Origin: Thermohalobaculum sp039178805
Lineage (GTDB): Bacteria > Pseudomonadota > Alphaproteobacteria > Rhodobacterales > Rhodobacteraceae
Direction: 5' to 3'
Length of the DNA: 16,408 nt
Assembly (NCBI GenBank): GCA_039178805.1
Contig: JBCDFC010000101.1
Location: 1-16,408 of the forward strand
Within the stretch, counting starts at the first letter, position 1, and each line of letters starts with the position of its first letter. The translations under genes and the position numbers were made by a program. Of this stretch, positions 6,884 to 14,945 are shown piece by piece. The notes under the pieces were generated by a model. It searched no databases. It was not told where the DNA came from and worked only from the letters and a program-made list of their open reading frames with translations.

Positions 6884-7879
6884 ATGTCCCTCGCCCATCC
6901 CTATCTCCTCTTCCTTGGCGACGCCCCGGATCCGCTCTCAGCCAAGGTCGCCCAGGGCATCCGCGATTGGCGTCCCGATGCGAGTGTCGGGCAGCTTCGC
7001 CTGCCCGGTTGCCAGGCAGATATGAAGCTGCCGGAGATGACGGTGGCCGAGGCCAAGGCCGCAGGGGCACAGACCCTCGTAATCGGCGTTGCCAATCGTG
7101 GCGGCATGATCTCGGATAGCTGGCAATCCGTCCTGATCGAGGCGATGGAGGCGGGCATGGACATCGCCGCTGGCCTCCATACGCTCCTTCGCGAGCAGCC
7201 GGCACTGGTCGAGGCTGCGACAAGGACGGGCACAAAGCTCCACGATGTACGCCTACCCGACCGCAAATACCCGATCGGCGACGGGGCCAAGCGCAAAGGC
7301 AAGCGGCTCCTCGCCGTCGGCACGGACTGCTCCTGCGGGAAGATGTACACGGCCCTCGCGCTCGAGAAAGCGATGCATGAGAAGGGCATGAAGGCGAGTT
7401 TCCGCGCCACCGGTCAGACCGGGATCCTGATCACGGGTGAGGGTGTGCCGCTCGACGCCGTGGTCGCCGATTTCATGGCTGGCGCGGTCGAGGTGCTGAC
7501 GCCCGAGAACGACGACGATCATTGGGATTTGATCGAGGGGCAGGGCTCTCTCTTCCACCCGTCCTACTCCGGCGTCACCATGGCGCTGGTTCACGGCGGG
7601 CAGGCCGATGCGCTGGTGCTCTGCCATGAGCCGACCCGGACGCATATGCGCGGCCTGCCGCATTACCCCAGCCCCAAGATCGACGATTTGGAACCGCTCG
7701 TCATGCCGCTCGCCAAGGTGGTGAACCCGGATGTGCGGGTGATCGGTGCCTCGATCAACACGGCAGCGATGAGCGAGGCGGAAGCCGAGGCGTATCTCAA
7801 GGAGACCGAGGACCGCCTCGGAATGCCTTGCGTCGATCCGTATCGTCAGGGTGCAGCCCGGCTGGCGGAGGCGCTCTGA
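6884..7879 (+). CDS. dgcN: D-glutamate N-acetyltransferase DgcN (DUF1611 family)
   Basis: The protein has 331 residues from the ATG at 6884, placed 8 nt after GGAGG; the frame runs upstream to 6779 but that part has no family-like sequence. DUF1611 proteins have an N-terminal Rossmann-like domain and a P-loop domain; here the P-loop-like motif is GTDCSCGKMYT (146-156), followed by GQTGI (177-181) and EGQGS (218-222). In the DgcN-DgcA pathway DgcN acetylates D-glutamate to N-acetyl-D-glutamate in the cytoplasm. Older records call the family 'NAD-dependent epimerase/dehydratase-like', which the P-loop motif does not support. The next gene, an enolase-superfamily epimerase, starts inside its stop codon (TGATG), so the two are coupled, which strongly supports the pathway call. 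Confidence 0.88.
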   Translation: MSLAHPYLLFLGDAPDPLSAKVAQGIRDWRPDASVGQLRLPGCQADMKLPEMTVAEAKAAGAQTLVIGVANRGGMISDSWQSVLIEAMEAGMDIAAGLHTLLREQPALVEAATRTGTKLHDVRLPDRKYPIGDGAKRKGKRLLAVGTDCSCGKMYTALALEKAMHEKGMKASFRATGQTGILITGEGVPLDAVVADFMAGAVEVLTPENDDDHWDLIEGQGSLFHPSYSGVTMALVHGGQADALVLCHEPTRTHMRGLPHYPSPKIDDLEPLVMPLAKVVNPDVRVIGASINTAAMSEAEAEAYLKETEDRLGMPCVDPYRQGAARLAEAL

Positions 7880-8880
7880 TGCCGAAGCTCGAGGTTGAGG
7901 CGAAGAGCTTCAAGCTTCGCGAGGCCTTCACCATCAGCCGCGGCTCGCGCACCGAGGCGACGGTGGTCGAGGTGCGGTTGATCGAGGGCGACCATGTGGG
8001 GCGCGGCGAGTGCGTCCCCTATGCCCGCTACAATGAGACGGTCGAGAGCGTGACGGCGCAGATCGAGGGCTATCGCGGCCGGGTCGAGAGCGGCACCCTA
8101 GATCGTCAGGGTCTGCAGGGCGTGATGAAGGCGGGTGCCGCGCGCAACGCGCTCGATCTCGCTTTCTGGGATCTGGAGGCGAAGCGTGCCGGCTGCCGCG
8201 TCTGGGAGCTTAAGGACTACCTCGTGCTGGGCGGCAAGGCGCCGGGGCCGGTCGTGTCCTGCTACACCCTCTCCATCGACACGCCCGAGGCGATGAAACG
8301 CGCCGCTGCCGCCAACGCCGCGCGTCCGATCCTCAAGGTCAAGCTCGGTGCGGGCGAGGACGACATGCAACGCGTCGCGGCCGTCCGCGAAGGGGCGCCT
8401 GACGCAAGGGTCGTGATCGATGCGAACGAAGGCTGGCAGATCTTCGAGTATGGCGAGCGGGTGCTGACGCTGAAGGAGATGGGCGTCGAGATGATCGAGC
8501 AGCCCGTGCCGCAGCGTTTCGAGGACCCGTTCGGCGCCATCACCCGCCCCGTGCCGATCTGTGCGGATGAAAGCTGCCATACGCGTGCGACGCTGAACCG
8601 CCTCGTGGGCCGCTACGACATGGTCAACATCAAACTCGATAAGACCGGCGGTTTGACGGAGGCCCTGCAGCTTCGAACCGAGGCAGAGCGTCAGGGCATG
8701 GGGGTCATGGTGGGCTGCATGATGTCATCCTCCCTCGCGGTCGCACCCGCTGTGCTGCTCTCGACCGGCGTTCAGCTTGCCGATCTAGACCCGCCGATGC
8801 TGCTCGCGGAGGATCGGGATCCGGCACTTGCTGTTGAGGGGTCCACCGTGCAGCCGCCGACGCCTGAATTGTGGGGCTGA
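7879..8880 (+). CDS. dgcA: N-acetyl-D-glutamate racemase DgcA (enolase superfamily)
   Basis: This 333-residue protein has the enolase-superfamily layout of the muconate-lactonizing/dipeptide-epimerase subgroup. The capping domain is followed by the barrel with the KxK base motif LKVKLG (K153, K155), the metal ligands D181 (VVIDANEGW), E207 (MIEQPV) and D230 (ICADES), and the second base lysine in NIKLDKTGG (K252 or K255). In the DgcN-DgcA pathway it converts N-acetyl-D-glutamate to N-acetyl-L-glutamate, which enters arginine or glutamate metabolism. The ATG shares one base with the dgcN stop, and GGAGG at 7867-7871 inside dgcN is its ribosome binding site. By sequence alone it could be an Ala-Glu-type dipeptide epimerase; the dgcN neighbour decides. 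Confidence 0.88.
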   Translation: MPKLEVEAKSFKLREAFTISRGSRTEATVVEVRLIEGDHVGRGECVPYARYNETVESVTAQIEGYRGRVESGTLDRQGLQGVMKAGAARNALDLAFWDLEAKRAGCRVWELKDYLVLGGKAPGPVVSCYTLSIDTPEAMKRAAAANAARPILKVKLGAGEDDMQRVAAVREGAPDARVVIDANEGWQIFEYGERVLTLKEMGVEMIEQPVPQRFEDPFGAITRPVPICADESCHTRATLNRLVGRYDMVNIKLDKTGGLTEALQLRTEAERQGMGVMVGCMMSSSLAVAPAVLLSTGVQLADLDPPMLLAEDRDPALAVEGSTVQPPTPELWG

Positions 8881-8906
8881 TGCCCGTTCCGTAGCGGAGA
8901 AATGCC

Positions 8907-9761
8907 ATGAGTCGGATCGTCTATGTGAACGGCGAGTACCTGCCTGAGGAAGCCGCGAAGATCTCGGTCTTCGATCGGGGATTCCTGATGGCCGACGGCG
9001 TCTATGAGGTCACCTCGGTGCTGAGCGGGAAGCTCTGCGACTATGAGGGCCATCGGGCGCGCCTTCATCGCTCGCTCGTCGAGCTCAAGATGGACAGCCC
9101 GGTGAGCGATGACGAGCTCTTGGAGATCCACCGCGAGCTTGTGAAGCGCAACGACCTCGAAGAAGGCGTCGTCTACCTGCAGATCACGCGCGGTGCGGCG
9201 GATCGGGACTTCGCTTGGCCCAAGGAGGCGACGCCCGGCATCGTGCTCTTCACCCAGGTCAAGGACCTGGAGGAGGCGGCGGCCGCGAAGACCGGCATCA
9301 AGGTGATGAGCCAGCCCGATCTCCGCTGGGGGCGGCGCGATATCAAGACGGTGCAGCTTCTCTATCCCTCCTTCGCCAAGATGGCTGCGAAGGAGCACGG
9401 GGCGGATGATGCCTGGATGGTGGCCGATGATGGGTTCGTCACCGAAGGGACGTCCAACAACGCTTACATCGTCAAAGACGGCAAGATCATCACCAGGCAT
9501 TTGGGCCATGAGATCCTGCATGGCATCACCCGGGCGGCAGTCCTGAAGCTTGCGCGTGAAGCGCAGATGCAGGTGGAGGAGCGCCCCTTCACGATCTCAG
9601 AAGCGCAGGAGGCGGACGAGGCCTTCATCACGGCGGCGAGCACTTTCGTCTGTCCCGTGGTGGAGGTCGATGGCGCTGCAATCGGTGCGGGTGCGCCGGG
9701 CCCAGTCGCGAAGCGGCTTCGCGAAATCTATCTCAGCGAAGCACGCGCGCATTCGATCTGA
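8907..9761 (+). CDS. dat: D-amino-acid aminotransferase (class IV PLP)
   Basis: The 284-residue protein is a fold-type IV PLP enzyme of about the usual size (280-290). Seen: VFDRGFLMADGVYE (21-34) near the N-terminus, the PLP lysine K147 in DIKTVQLL, and E180 in VTEGTSNNAY, the Glu that contacts the pyridine nitrogen. D-amino-acid transaminases move the amino group of various D-amino acids onto 2-oxoglutarate and form D-glutamate, the substrate of DgcN. It starts 26 bp after dgcA with GGAGA at 8896-8900. The arrangement makes it the entry step of the operon; branched-chain aminotransferase is less likely given length and context. Confidence 0.87.
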   Translation: MSRIVYVNGEYLPEEAAKISVFDRGFLMADGVYEVTSVLSGKLCDYEGHRARLHRSLVELKMDSPVSDDELLEIHRELVKRNDLEEGVVYLQITRGAADRDFAWPKEATPGIVLFTQVKDLEEAAAAKTGIKVMSQPDLRWGRRDIKTVQLLYPSFAKMAAKEHGADDAWMVADDGFVTEGTSNNAYIVKDGKIITRHLGHEILHGITRAAVLKLAREAQMQVEERPFTISEAQEADEAFITAASTFVCPVVEVDGAAIGAGAPGPVAKRLREIYLSEARAHSI

Positions 9762-9762
9762 T

Positions 9763-9784
9763 CGCCGAAGGCCGGCTTTCGGCG
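9763..9784 (+). terminator. Hairpin directly after dat
   Basis: cgccgaa (9763-9769) pairs with ttcggcg (9778-9784) across an 8-nt loop, beginning two bases after the dat stop codon. There is no T-run, so it may be a weak terminator or an mRNA 3'-end stabiliser for the dgc operon. Confidence 0.4.
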
Positions 9785-9974
9785 GAAGGCGGCCCCGTTA
9801 CCTGCTCGTGGCGTCGCGCCAACCGATGGTTGCAGACGCAGAATTCTGTTGGACTCGTGCGCCGGACCGCATACCAAAATGCGTAGATGGTAACAGTGAG
9901 TATGGAGCGTCCGCTCGGACGGCGTCGCTTAGGCTGAGCATCTGTCGCATAGGGCAGGGTACTGGAGCGGCGTT

Positions 9975-11174
9975 ATGGCGAAATGGCGGTACGGCAATGA
10001 CGACAGCGGCTGGTTGACGAGGCTGCTACCGGACTGGGAACTCTATCTTTGCGGTGGGCGGCAGATGCTGCACGTGACGCTCACGCCTCACCGGCAGATC
10101 GCGCTCTTGGCGTTCGTCTTTCTCGTGACCTTGGGCGTTCGTGCGGCGATCGAACCGCCGGGCCGCGCGGTGGCGGCCGGTCCGGTTGCCGATGCCGCGC
10201 CGGAGGCTGCGGTTGCAGCGGTACCGAGCGATGCTGCGCCGAAAGAAACTGCTGCTGCGCCCGTAGTCGATGCCGAGCGAGAAGGTCGCCTCGTCGCGCG
10301 CAGCCGCGTGCTCGATGAACGCGAGAAAGAACTGGCGGCAAGGGCTGAACGGCTGGCCCGCCAAGAGCGCCGCTTGGAAGGCTCCGACGCGGATCGTCGC
10401 GAGGCAGCGAAGCTGCGCGATGCGGCGCTCGCCGAAGCGCGCAGCGCGGAGCGCGCTCGTGACCGGCTGCAGCAACGGCTGGCGAAGGCGGAAGCGCAGA
10501 TCATCCGCCTCAGGACCGAGCGGCTGACGGCGCTCGGCAGTCAGCGTGGGGCGGTGCCCTCTGCGGGCTCGATCGGCGTCGCGCTGGCCACGGCTCCACG
10601 CCCCGACGACTTTGCCACGGCGGATGTCGGGGAGATGCTGCTGATCGCGACAAGCCAGGCCTTTGCCCCCACAGGTGCTGCAACTGCGGGTCTGGGCCCG
10701 GCAGTGGTTGAGCGGCCGAGTGCGGTGGCGGCGCTTGGCGATGCCCTGCCGCAGCCCTCCTCAGCGCCCCTGCCAGCGGCTGTGGCGGTGGGTCGTCCTG
10801 GGAGCGCCGCGGCCCCTGGCGTACTCGTCGCCGCCCTTCCGCAAGCACCTGTGCCCGCGACGGCGCCTGCGGTTCCAGCACTCCCTGCAGGGCCGGCGCG
10901 CAGCGAAGCGGCGGCTCTGATCGAGGCGCCGACAGCACTGCGCGGCGCGGCCTATCTGCAGGCGGGGATCTTTGTTGCGACGGCGTATGGTCAGCGGCTG
11001 AAGGATAACCTTATCGCCGAAGGCCTGGAGGCGGATATCCTTGCAACCCGCTTCCGAGGCGAAGAAGCGATCCGCGTGCGGCTCGGCCCATTCGAGACGG
11101 CGGAAGCGCGCGACACAGCACTCGAAACACTCCGTCGCCTTGGCATCAACGACGCCATGCCCGTCGCCCGCTGA
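9975..11174 (+). CDS. Membrane-anchored coiled-coil protein with C-terminal SPOR domain
   Basis: The 399-residue protein has four parts. Residues 1-41 contain LLPDWELYLCGG and HVTLTPHRQ, which resembles the cytoplasmic start of alphaproteobacterial M23-type murein peptidases. One transmembrane helix follows (about 42-58). A charged, Glu/Arg/Ala-rich coiled-coil region spans about 100-185, then a long Ala/Pro-rich linker. Residues 325-399 look like a SPOR domain (AAYLQAGIFVATAYGQRL, then IRVRLGPFETAEAR), which binds glycan strands stripped of peptides at division sites. No M23 catalytic HxxxD/HxH motif is present. It is probably a periplasmic, inner-membrane-tethered peptidoglycan-binding protein. 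ATG with GGAG 8 nt upstream. It follows the dgc operon after 213 bp in which no gene or clear promoter was found. Confidence 0.75.
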   Translation: MAKWRYGNDDSGWLTRLLPDWELYLCGGRQMLHVTLTPHRQIALLAFVFLVTLGVRAAIEPPGRAVAAGPVADAAPEAAVAAVPSDAAPKETAAAPVVDAEREGRLVARSRVLDEREKELAARAERLARQERRLEGSDADRREAAKLRDAALAEARSAERARDRLQQRLAKAEAQIIRLRTERLTALGSQRGAVPSAGSIGVALATAPRPDDFATADVGEMLLIATSQAFAPTGAATAGLGPAVVERPSAVAALGDALPQPSSAPLPAAVAVGRPGSAAAPGVLVAALPQAPVPATAPAVPALPAGPARSEAAALIEAPTALRGAAYLQAGIFVATAYGQRLKDNLIAEGLEADILATRFRGEEAIRVRLGPFETAEARDTALETLRRLGINDAMPVAR

Positions 11175-11278
11175 GGCGTCGGGCCCACTGCCGCATCGCT
11201 GATGGGGTGAGCGCAGTGATGTTCACTGTGAACTTCTGAGCGCTTGGCCCGATGTTTGTATGGGGGCACCGGTAGTTT

Positions 11279-11301
11279 GATGCGCTGAGCAATCTTTTTT
11301 T
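11279..11301 (+). terminator. Possible intrinsic terminator after the SPOR gene
   Basis: gatgc (11279-11283), a 5-nt loop, then gc-a-atc (11289-11294, one bulged A) gives a 5-bp stem followed at once by seven Ts (11295-11301). Seven Gs follow directly (11302-11308). The stem is short, so the call is tentative. Confidence 0.4.
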
Positions 11302-11427
11302 GGGGGGGCGTGATCTTGGTGTGAGGGCTCCGCGCCCTCCCACGACAGGGTACGTTCGAACAGATTAAGATCCTGCGAACGCTGCTTGCTCGGCGCGCGC
11401 AACGGCGGAGGTTCTATCGGTCTCCGA

Positions 11428-12123
11428 TCAGTCTGCAGCGCTGTCTTGGCCGCCGGGCTCGGTCGTGGCGGCTGTGGTGCTCGGCGCCGTCGCGCCGCAG
11501 TCGTCGAGGCCGACTTCAAGGCGTACGGGGTCACCGGCCGAGAAGGCGAAGCGAGGGGCGAGTGTGACGCCGAAGCCTGCCATCACGGCCATTCTAGGGA
11601 TCTCACAGTAGTATTGGATGACGCGGCCCAGCATGCGATCGACATTCGCCTGCGCTTGAGACGACGCGACCTCGATATCGATGGCGAGCCTTCGCTCTTC
11701 GAGGGTCAGAGCGCTGATGATGGCGCCGTCTCGTAGGTCTATTGGGAGGCGCGCTTGCATCTCGCGTACGGCCTCATCGAGCTCGGCATCGATCGTTTCT
11801 TCGGAGAGTGGGGGGCGACTGGACACCTCGTCATCGGTCGGCGCGTCGTTCTCGCGAGAAAGGTCGAGGCCGGTCAACTCGCCGAGGCGGGCCAGGAGCA
11901 AATCGAGTGTGGCAGGCCGGTCGGCTTCGCTCGCGGTAGCGTCGGACGAGACTTCGGGCTCTGGCCGTCCGGCGCTCCGATCCTCCTCGGCCGTGGCGAC
12001 CGCTACGGCAGTGGCGGTGTCGCGGATCGTGTCGCGAAGCTCTGGCGGGACCGGTAGGCGCGTCAGAAGAGCGCCGAGGAAAGCGACGGCGCAGATGATC
12101 ACCAAGAGCGCGACCCAGCGCAT
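11428..12123 (-). CDS. Unknown single-pass membrane protein with two C-terminal cysteines
   Basis: I do not recognise this family. From the ATG at 12123, chosen because GGAGG lies 5 nt upstream (the frame extends to 12153), it has 231 residues: an N-terminal hydrophobic segment (about 3-20, a membrane anchor or uncleaved signal), an acidic Ser/Asp/Glu-rich linker (about 40-115), and a C-terminal domain (about 115-210) with LEERRLAIDIEVASSQAQ, two cysteines in QYYCEIP (C173) and GLDDCG (C209), and a polar Thr/Ala-rich tail. The two cysteines could form a disulfide if the domain is periplasmic. It lies 66 bp downstream of metY on the same strand; a 6-bp hairpin (12140-12145 with 12154-12159) sits in that gap. 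Confidence 0.65.
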   Translation of the reverse strand: MRWVALLVIICAVAFLGALLTRLPVPPELRDTIRDTATAVAVATAEEDRSAGRPEPEVSSDATASEADRPATLDLLLARLGELTGLDLSRENDAPTDDEVSSRPPLSEETIDAELDEAVREMQARLPIDLRDGAIISALTLEERRLAIDIEVASSQAQANVDRMLGRVIQYYCEIPRMAVMAGFGVTLAPRFAFSAGDPVRLEVGLDDCGATAPSTTAATTEPGGQDSAAD

Positions 12124-12189
12124 AGAAGCCTCCAGTCCTGCCGCGGGGAGCATCGCGGCCCCCCGTGGCGATTTCGTGGTCTGCGGCGA

Positions 12190-13500
12190 CTACTCGGCCG
12201 CGTGGGGCATATCCGTCGCCTTCGAGAGCGCTTGATCGAGATCCGCGATCAGATCGTCAGCGTCTTCGATGCCGATGGAGAGCCGGATCACATTATCCGC
12301 CGCCCCAGCCGCTGCTCGCTGCTCGGAGGAGAGCTGGCGGTGGGTGGTGCTGGCCGAATGGATGATAAGGCTCCGCGCATCGCCGAGATTGGCTACATGG
12401 CTGAAGATCTCGACATTGTTCACCACGCTGATGCAGGCGTCGTAGCCGCCCTTGATCGCGACGGTGAAGAGCGAGCCTGCGCCCTTGGGGCAGATCTTCT
12501 TGATCCGCCGGTAGGAGGGCGAGGATTTGAGGCCCGCATAGGTCACACCCTCGACCCGCGGATCGTTCTCCAGCCACTCCGCGATCTTCTTGGCGTTGGC
12601 CACATGGCGCTCCATGCGGAGCGACAGCGTCTCGATCCCCAGCATCGTGATGAAGGCGTTCTGCGGGCTCTGGCACATGCCGAGATCGCGCAGGCCCACG
12701 GCGTGGCTGTGGAGCGTGAAGGAGAGGGGGCCGAAGGTCTCGTGGAATTTGAGGCCGTGATAGGCGGGCTCAGGCTCGGAGAGCGAGGGGAACTTGCCTG
12801 CCGCTGTCCAATCGAACTTGCCCGAGTCGACGACCACGCCGCCCATGACCGTGCCGTTGCCCGACAGGAACTTCGTCGTCGAATGGGTGACGAGCGTCGC
12901 GCCATGCTCGATCGGGCGGCAGAGATAAGGGGTGGCTGAGGTGTTGTCGACGATGAGGGGGATGCCCTTCTTGTCGGCGATGGCCGCGATCTTGGGCAGG
13001 TCGGCAATATGGCCGCCCGGGTTTGCGATGGACTCGCAGAAGATCGCCTTGGTGCGCTTCGTGCAGGCCTTGGAGATCTCGCCCGGCTTGTCGATATCGA
13101 CGAACTTCGCCTCCCAGCCGAAGCGCTTGATCGACTGGCTGAGCTGCGTGACGGAGCCGCCGTAGAGCCTGTTCGAGACGACCACATTGTCGCCCGGGCC
13201 CATCAGCGGGAAGAGCGCCATGATCTGGGCTGCGTGGCCCGAGGAGCAGGCGGTGGCGCCAACGCCGCCTTCGAGGGCCGCCACACGCTCCTGGAGTGCT
13301 GCGATCGTCGGGTTGGTGAGGCGCGAATAGATGAAGCCCACTTCCTGTAGATTGAAGAGGGCAGCCGCGTGCTCGTGGTCGCGGAAGCAGAAGGCGGTGG
13401 TCTGATAGATCGGGGTCTGGCGCGCGCCCGTCGCGGGGTCGGGCTTCGCGCCGGCATGGATCTGCAGCGTGTCGAAGCCGTAGGTCTTATCGTCGGCCAT
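12190..13500 (-). CDS. metY: O-acetylhomoserine aminocarboxypropyltransferase (sulfhydrylase)
   Basis: The 436-residue protein is a Cys/Met-metabolism fold-type I PLP enzyme. Features are FDTLQIHAG (9-17), YSRLTNPT (58-65), CSSGHAAQ (85-92, cofactor phosphate binding), IVDNTSATPYLCRP (183-196, with the PLP-nitrogen Asp D185) and the PLP lysine K210 in HSTTKFLSGNGT. Its length fits MetY, which makes homocysteine from O-acetylhomoserine and sulfide, rather than the cystathionine enzymes of about 385-400 residues. ATG preceded by GGAGGAGAT. The SAM-II-type leader common before alphaproteobacterial met genes was not found in the 74 bp upstream; a 5-bp hairpin (13534-13538 with 13545-13549) is there instead. 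Confidence 0.93.
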   Translation of the reverse strand: MADDKTYGFDTLQIHAGAKPDPATGARQTPIYQTTAFCFRDHEHAAALFNLQEVGFIYSRLTNPTIAALQERVAALEGGVGATACSSGHAAQIMALFPLMGPGDNVVVSNRLYGGSVTQLSQSIKRFGWEAKFVDIDKPGEISKACTKRTKAIFCESIANPGGHIADLPKIAAIADKKGIPLIVDNTSATPYLCRPIEHGATLVTHSTTKFLSGNGTVMGGVVVDSGKFDWTAAGKFPSLSEPEPAYHGLKFHETFGPLSFTLHSHAVGLRDLGMCQSPQNAFITMLGIETLSLRMERHVANAKKIAEWLENDPRVEGVTYAGLKSSPSYRRIKKICPKGAGSLFTVAIKGGYDACISVVNNVEIFSHVANLGDARSLIIHSASTTHRQLSSEQRAAAGAADNVIRLSIGIEDADDLIADLDQALSKATDMPHAAE

Positions 13501-13574
13501 ATCTCCTCCGGTGGCTCTGTCGCGATTCCGGCCGGCACGCTAAGGTGCCTAGCCGTGCTTGTCAGCGGCTATTC

Positions 13575-14321
13575 TCACAGATCGGCTTTTCCTGCGACCT
13601 TCGCGAGGAGGGCTTGATCGAGTGCGATGTATGGGGCAGCGCGTTCCTTGAGGGCCTGGTCGACGCTTACCTTCGGTGGCGGGCGTCGGCCGATGGCACC
13701 GGTGACGTTGGCGCGCCCGACTTGTGCTGGCGCCGGCAGGTCGAGGTTGGAGAGGAGCCTGCGGAACGCGTCGTCGAACTGCCATTGCCAAAGGATGACG
13801 TCGATGCCGGAGAGCGTCGCTTGTGCCCGCTCTAGCCATTCCTCGCGGGGTGGGGGCGCGTCGAGGCGCGGGCTTGCCAGATGGCGCGACTGCACGTTGT
13901 CGAGGACGCGGCGCACCTCCGGATGATCGGCGGCGAGCGCGTCTTCGAGGGTTTCGAAGGGCAGCGGGGCCTTCAGCGTTTGCTGAAAGCGCCAGGCGCT
14001 CACCAGGCGCTCCAGCGGATCGCGCAGCACGGTGATGCGGAGGCCGGGGCCAAGCGCGCTGAGGAGTGCTGTGCCGTAGTGCCCCCCGACGAAGCGCGCG
14101 CGTCGGGCAATGGCGATATCCTCAGGCGTGGAGCGGTCGGAGACGGTGAGCGCCTGGCCCTGCCAGCTCGACCCAAGCAGCCCCTTGAAATGGGCGTTGA
14201 CCGTCGATCCGGCGGTCTTGGGGATGTGGAAGAAGATCACGCGCTCGCTCAGCCATTCCGCTGCTCGAGCCGCCGTGAAGGGCTGAACCGTGCGGATCAT
14301 CCTGCGTCGGAGCGGGGTCAT
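13575..14321 (-). CDS. Sulfotransferase family 2-like protein
   Basis: The 248-residue protein carries both PAPS-binding signatures of sulfotransferases: the 5'-phosphosulfate loop FFHIPKTAGST (30-40) and the 3'-phosphate motif LRDPLERLVSAW (99-110). GGHYG (79-83) lies between them, as in the Sulfotransfer_2 group. These enzymes transfer sulfate from PAPS, often to carbohydrates. No membrane segment is obvious; the short basic N-terminus may be peripheral. The ATG at 14321 has no good ribosome binding site; an alternative ATG at 14300 is equally weak. It lies between a CoA-binding protein gene and metY. The acceptor is unknown; a surface polysaccharide is possible. Confidence 0.82.
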   Translation of the reverse strand: MTPLRRRMIRTVQPFTAARAAEWLSERVIFFHIPKTAGSTVNAHFKGLLGSSWQGQALTVSDRSTPEDIAIARRARFVGGHYGTALLSALGPGLRITVLRDPLERLVSAWRFQQTLKAPLPFETLEDALAADHPEVRRVLDNVQSRHLASPRLDAPPPREEWLERAQATLSGIDVILWQWQFDDAFRRLLSNLDLPAPAQVGRANVTGAIGRRPPPKVSVDQALKERAAPYIALDQALLAKVAGKADL

Positions 14322-14409
14322 CTGCTGACCCGACTTGCGCAGCGCCGATGCTGGGTCTGGTCAGCGATGCTGTGGGCGACGGGCATGCTGCCCCCGGAAA
14401 GATGCGCTG

Positions 14410-14904
14410 TCAGCGCAGTTTCGACGAGACCACGCCCGAGTTGAAACCACCCCAGCTCAGCTCCCCATGAAGCCGCTGGTATTCGATCTTGGGGCAGCGG
14501 TCCATGACGACAGTCAGCCCTGCGGCGAGGGCGCGTTCGGCCGCGGCTTCGTCGATCACGCCGATCTGCATCCAGATCGTCTCAAGCCCTCGCGAGCCGA
14601 GCGCGTGCATCGCTTCGTCAACCACGCCACCCGCTTCCTCCGAGCGGCGAAAGACGTCGACCATTTGGATCGGGCCATGATCAGTCGGTATCGCCTCCAA
14701 GCTTTCGATGACCGTCTCGCCGAACGCCGTTTGACCCGCGTAGCGCGGATTGACGGGGATCACCTTGAAGCCCCGCAGCTTCAGATACCGGGCCACGTAG
14801 AATGAGGGCCGCACCTCGTTGAGCGACACACCGACGGCCGCGATGGTCTTTGTGTGCGCCAGCAGGCCGCGCATCTCGTCGTCGCTATGGCGATGGATCG
14901 GCAT
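14410..14904 (-). CDS. CoA-binding domain protein (YccU/CoA_binding_2 family)
   Basis: The 164-residue protein is a single Rossmann-type CoA-binding domain. IAAVGVSLNEVRPSFYVARY (21-40) and FKVIPVNPRYAGQ (46-58) match the nucleotide-binding start of the family, and VVMDRCPKIEY (132-142, C137) is typical near its C-terminus. The family resembles the CoA domain of succinyl-CoA synthetase without catalytic parts; its physiological role is not settled. I recall it often lying next to O-acetylhomoserine sulfhydrylase genes in alphaproteobacteria. It is first in the block leading to metY, with 88 bp to the sulfotransferase. The ATG at 14904 lacks a strong ribosome binding site. Confidence 0.88.
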   Translation of the reverse strand: MPIHRHSDDEMRGLLAHTKTIAAVGVSLNEVRPSFYVARYLKLRGFKVIPVNPRYAGQTAFGETVIESLEAIPTDHGPIQMVDVFRRSEEAGGVVDEAMHALGSRGLETIWMQIGVIDEAAAERALAAGLTVVMDRCPKIEYQRLHGELSWGGFNSGVVSSKLR

Positions 14905-14945
14905 GATGGATCGTTCTTGCCGTGGCCGTGCAGCGGGTCAAAGGG

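Noticed and set aside
11354..11361. Palindrome gttcgaac as a transcription factor operator
   Set aside because: It lies in a convergent 3' region with no promoter nearby, so an operator role is unlikely.
12202..12939. 245-codon plus-strand frame opposite metY
   Set aside because: Composition is Asp/Arg/His-rich and it mirrors the coding frame of a clear PLP enzyme.
13501..13574. SAM-type riboswitch before metY
   Set aside because: The 74-bp leader lacks SAM-II core sequences; only a 5-bp hairpin is present.
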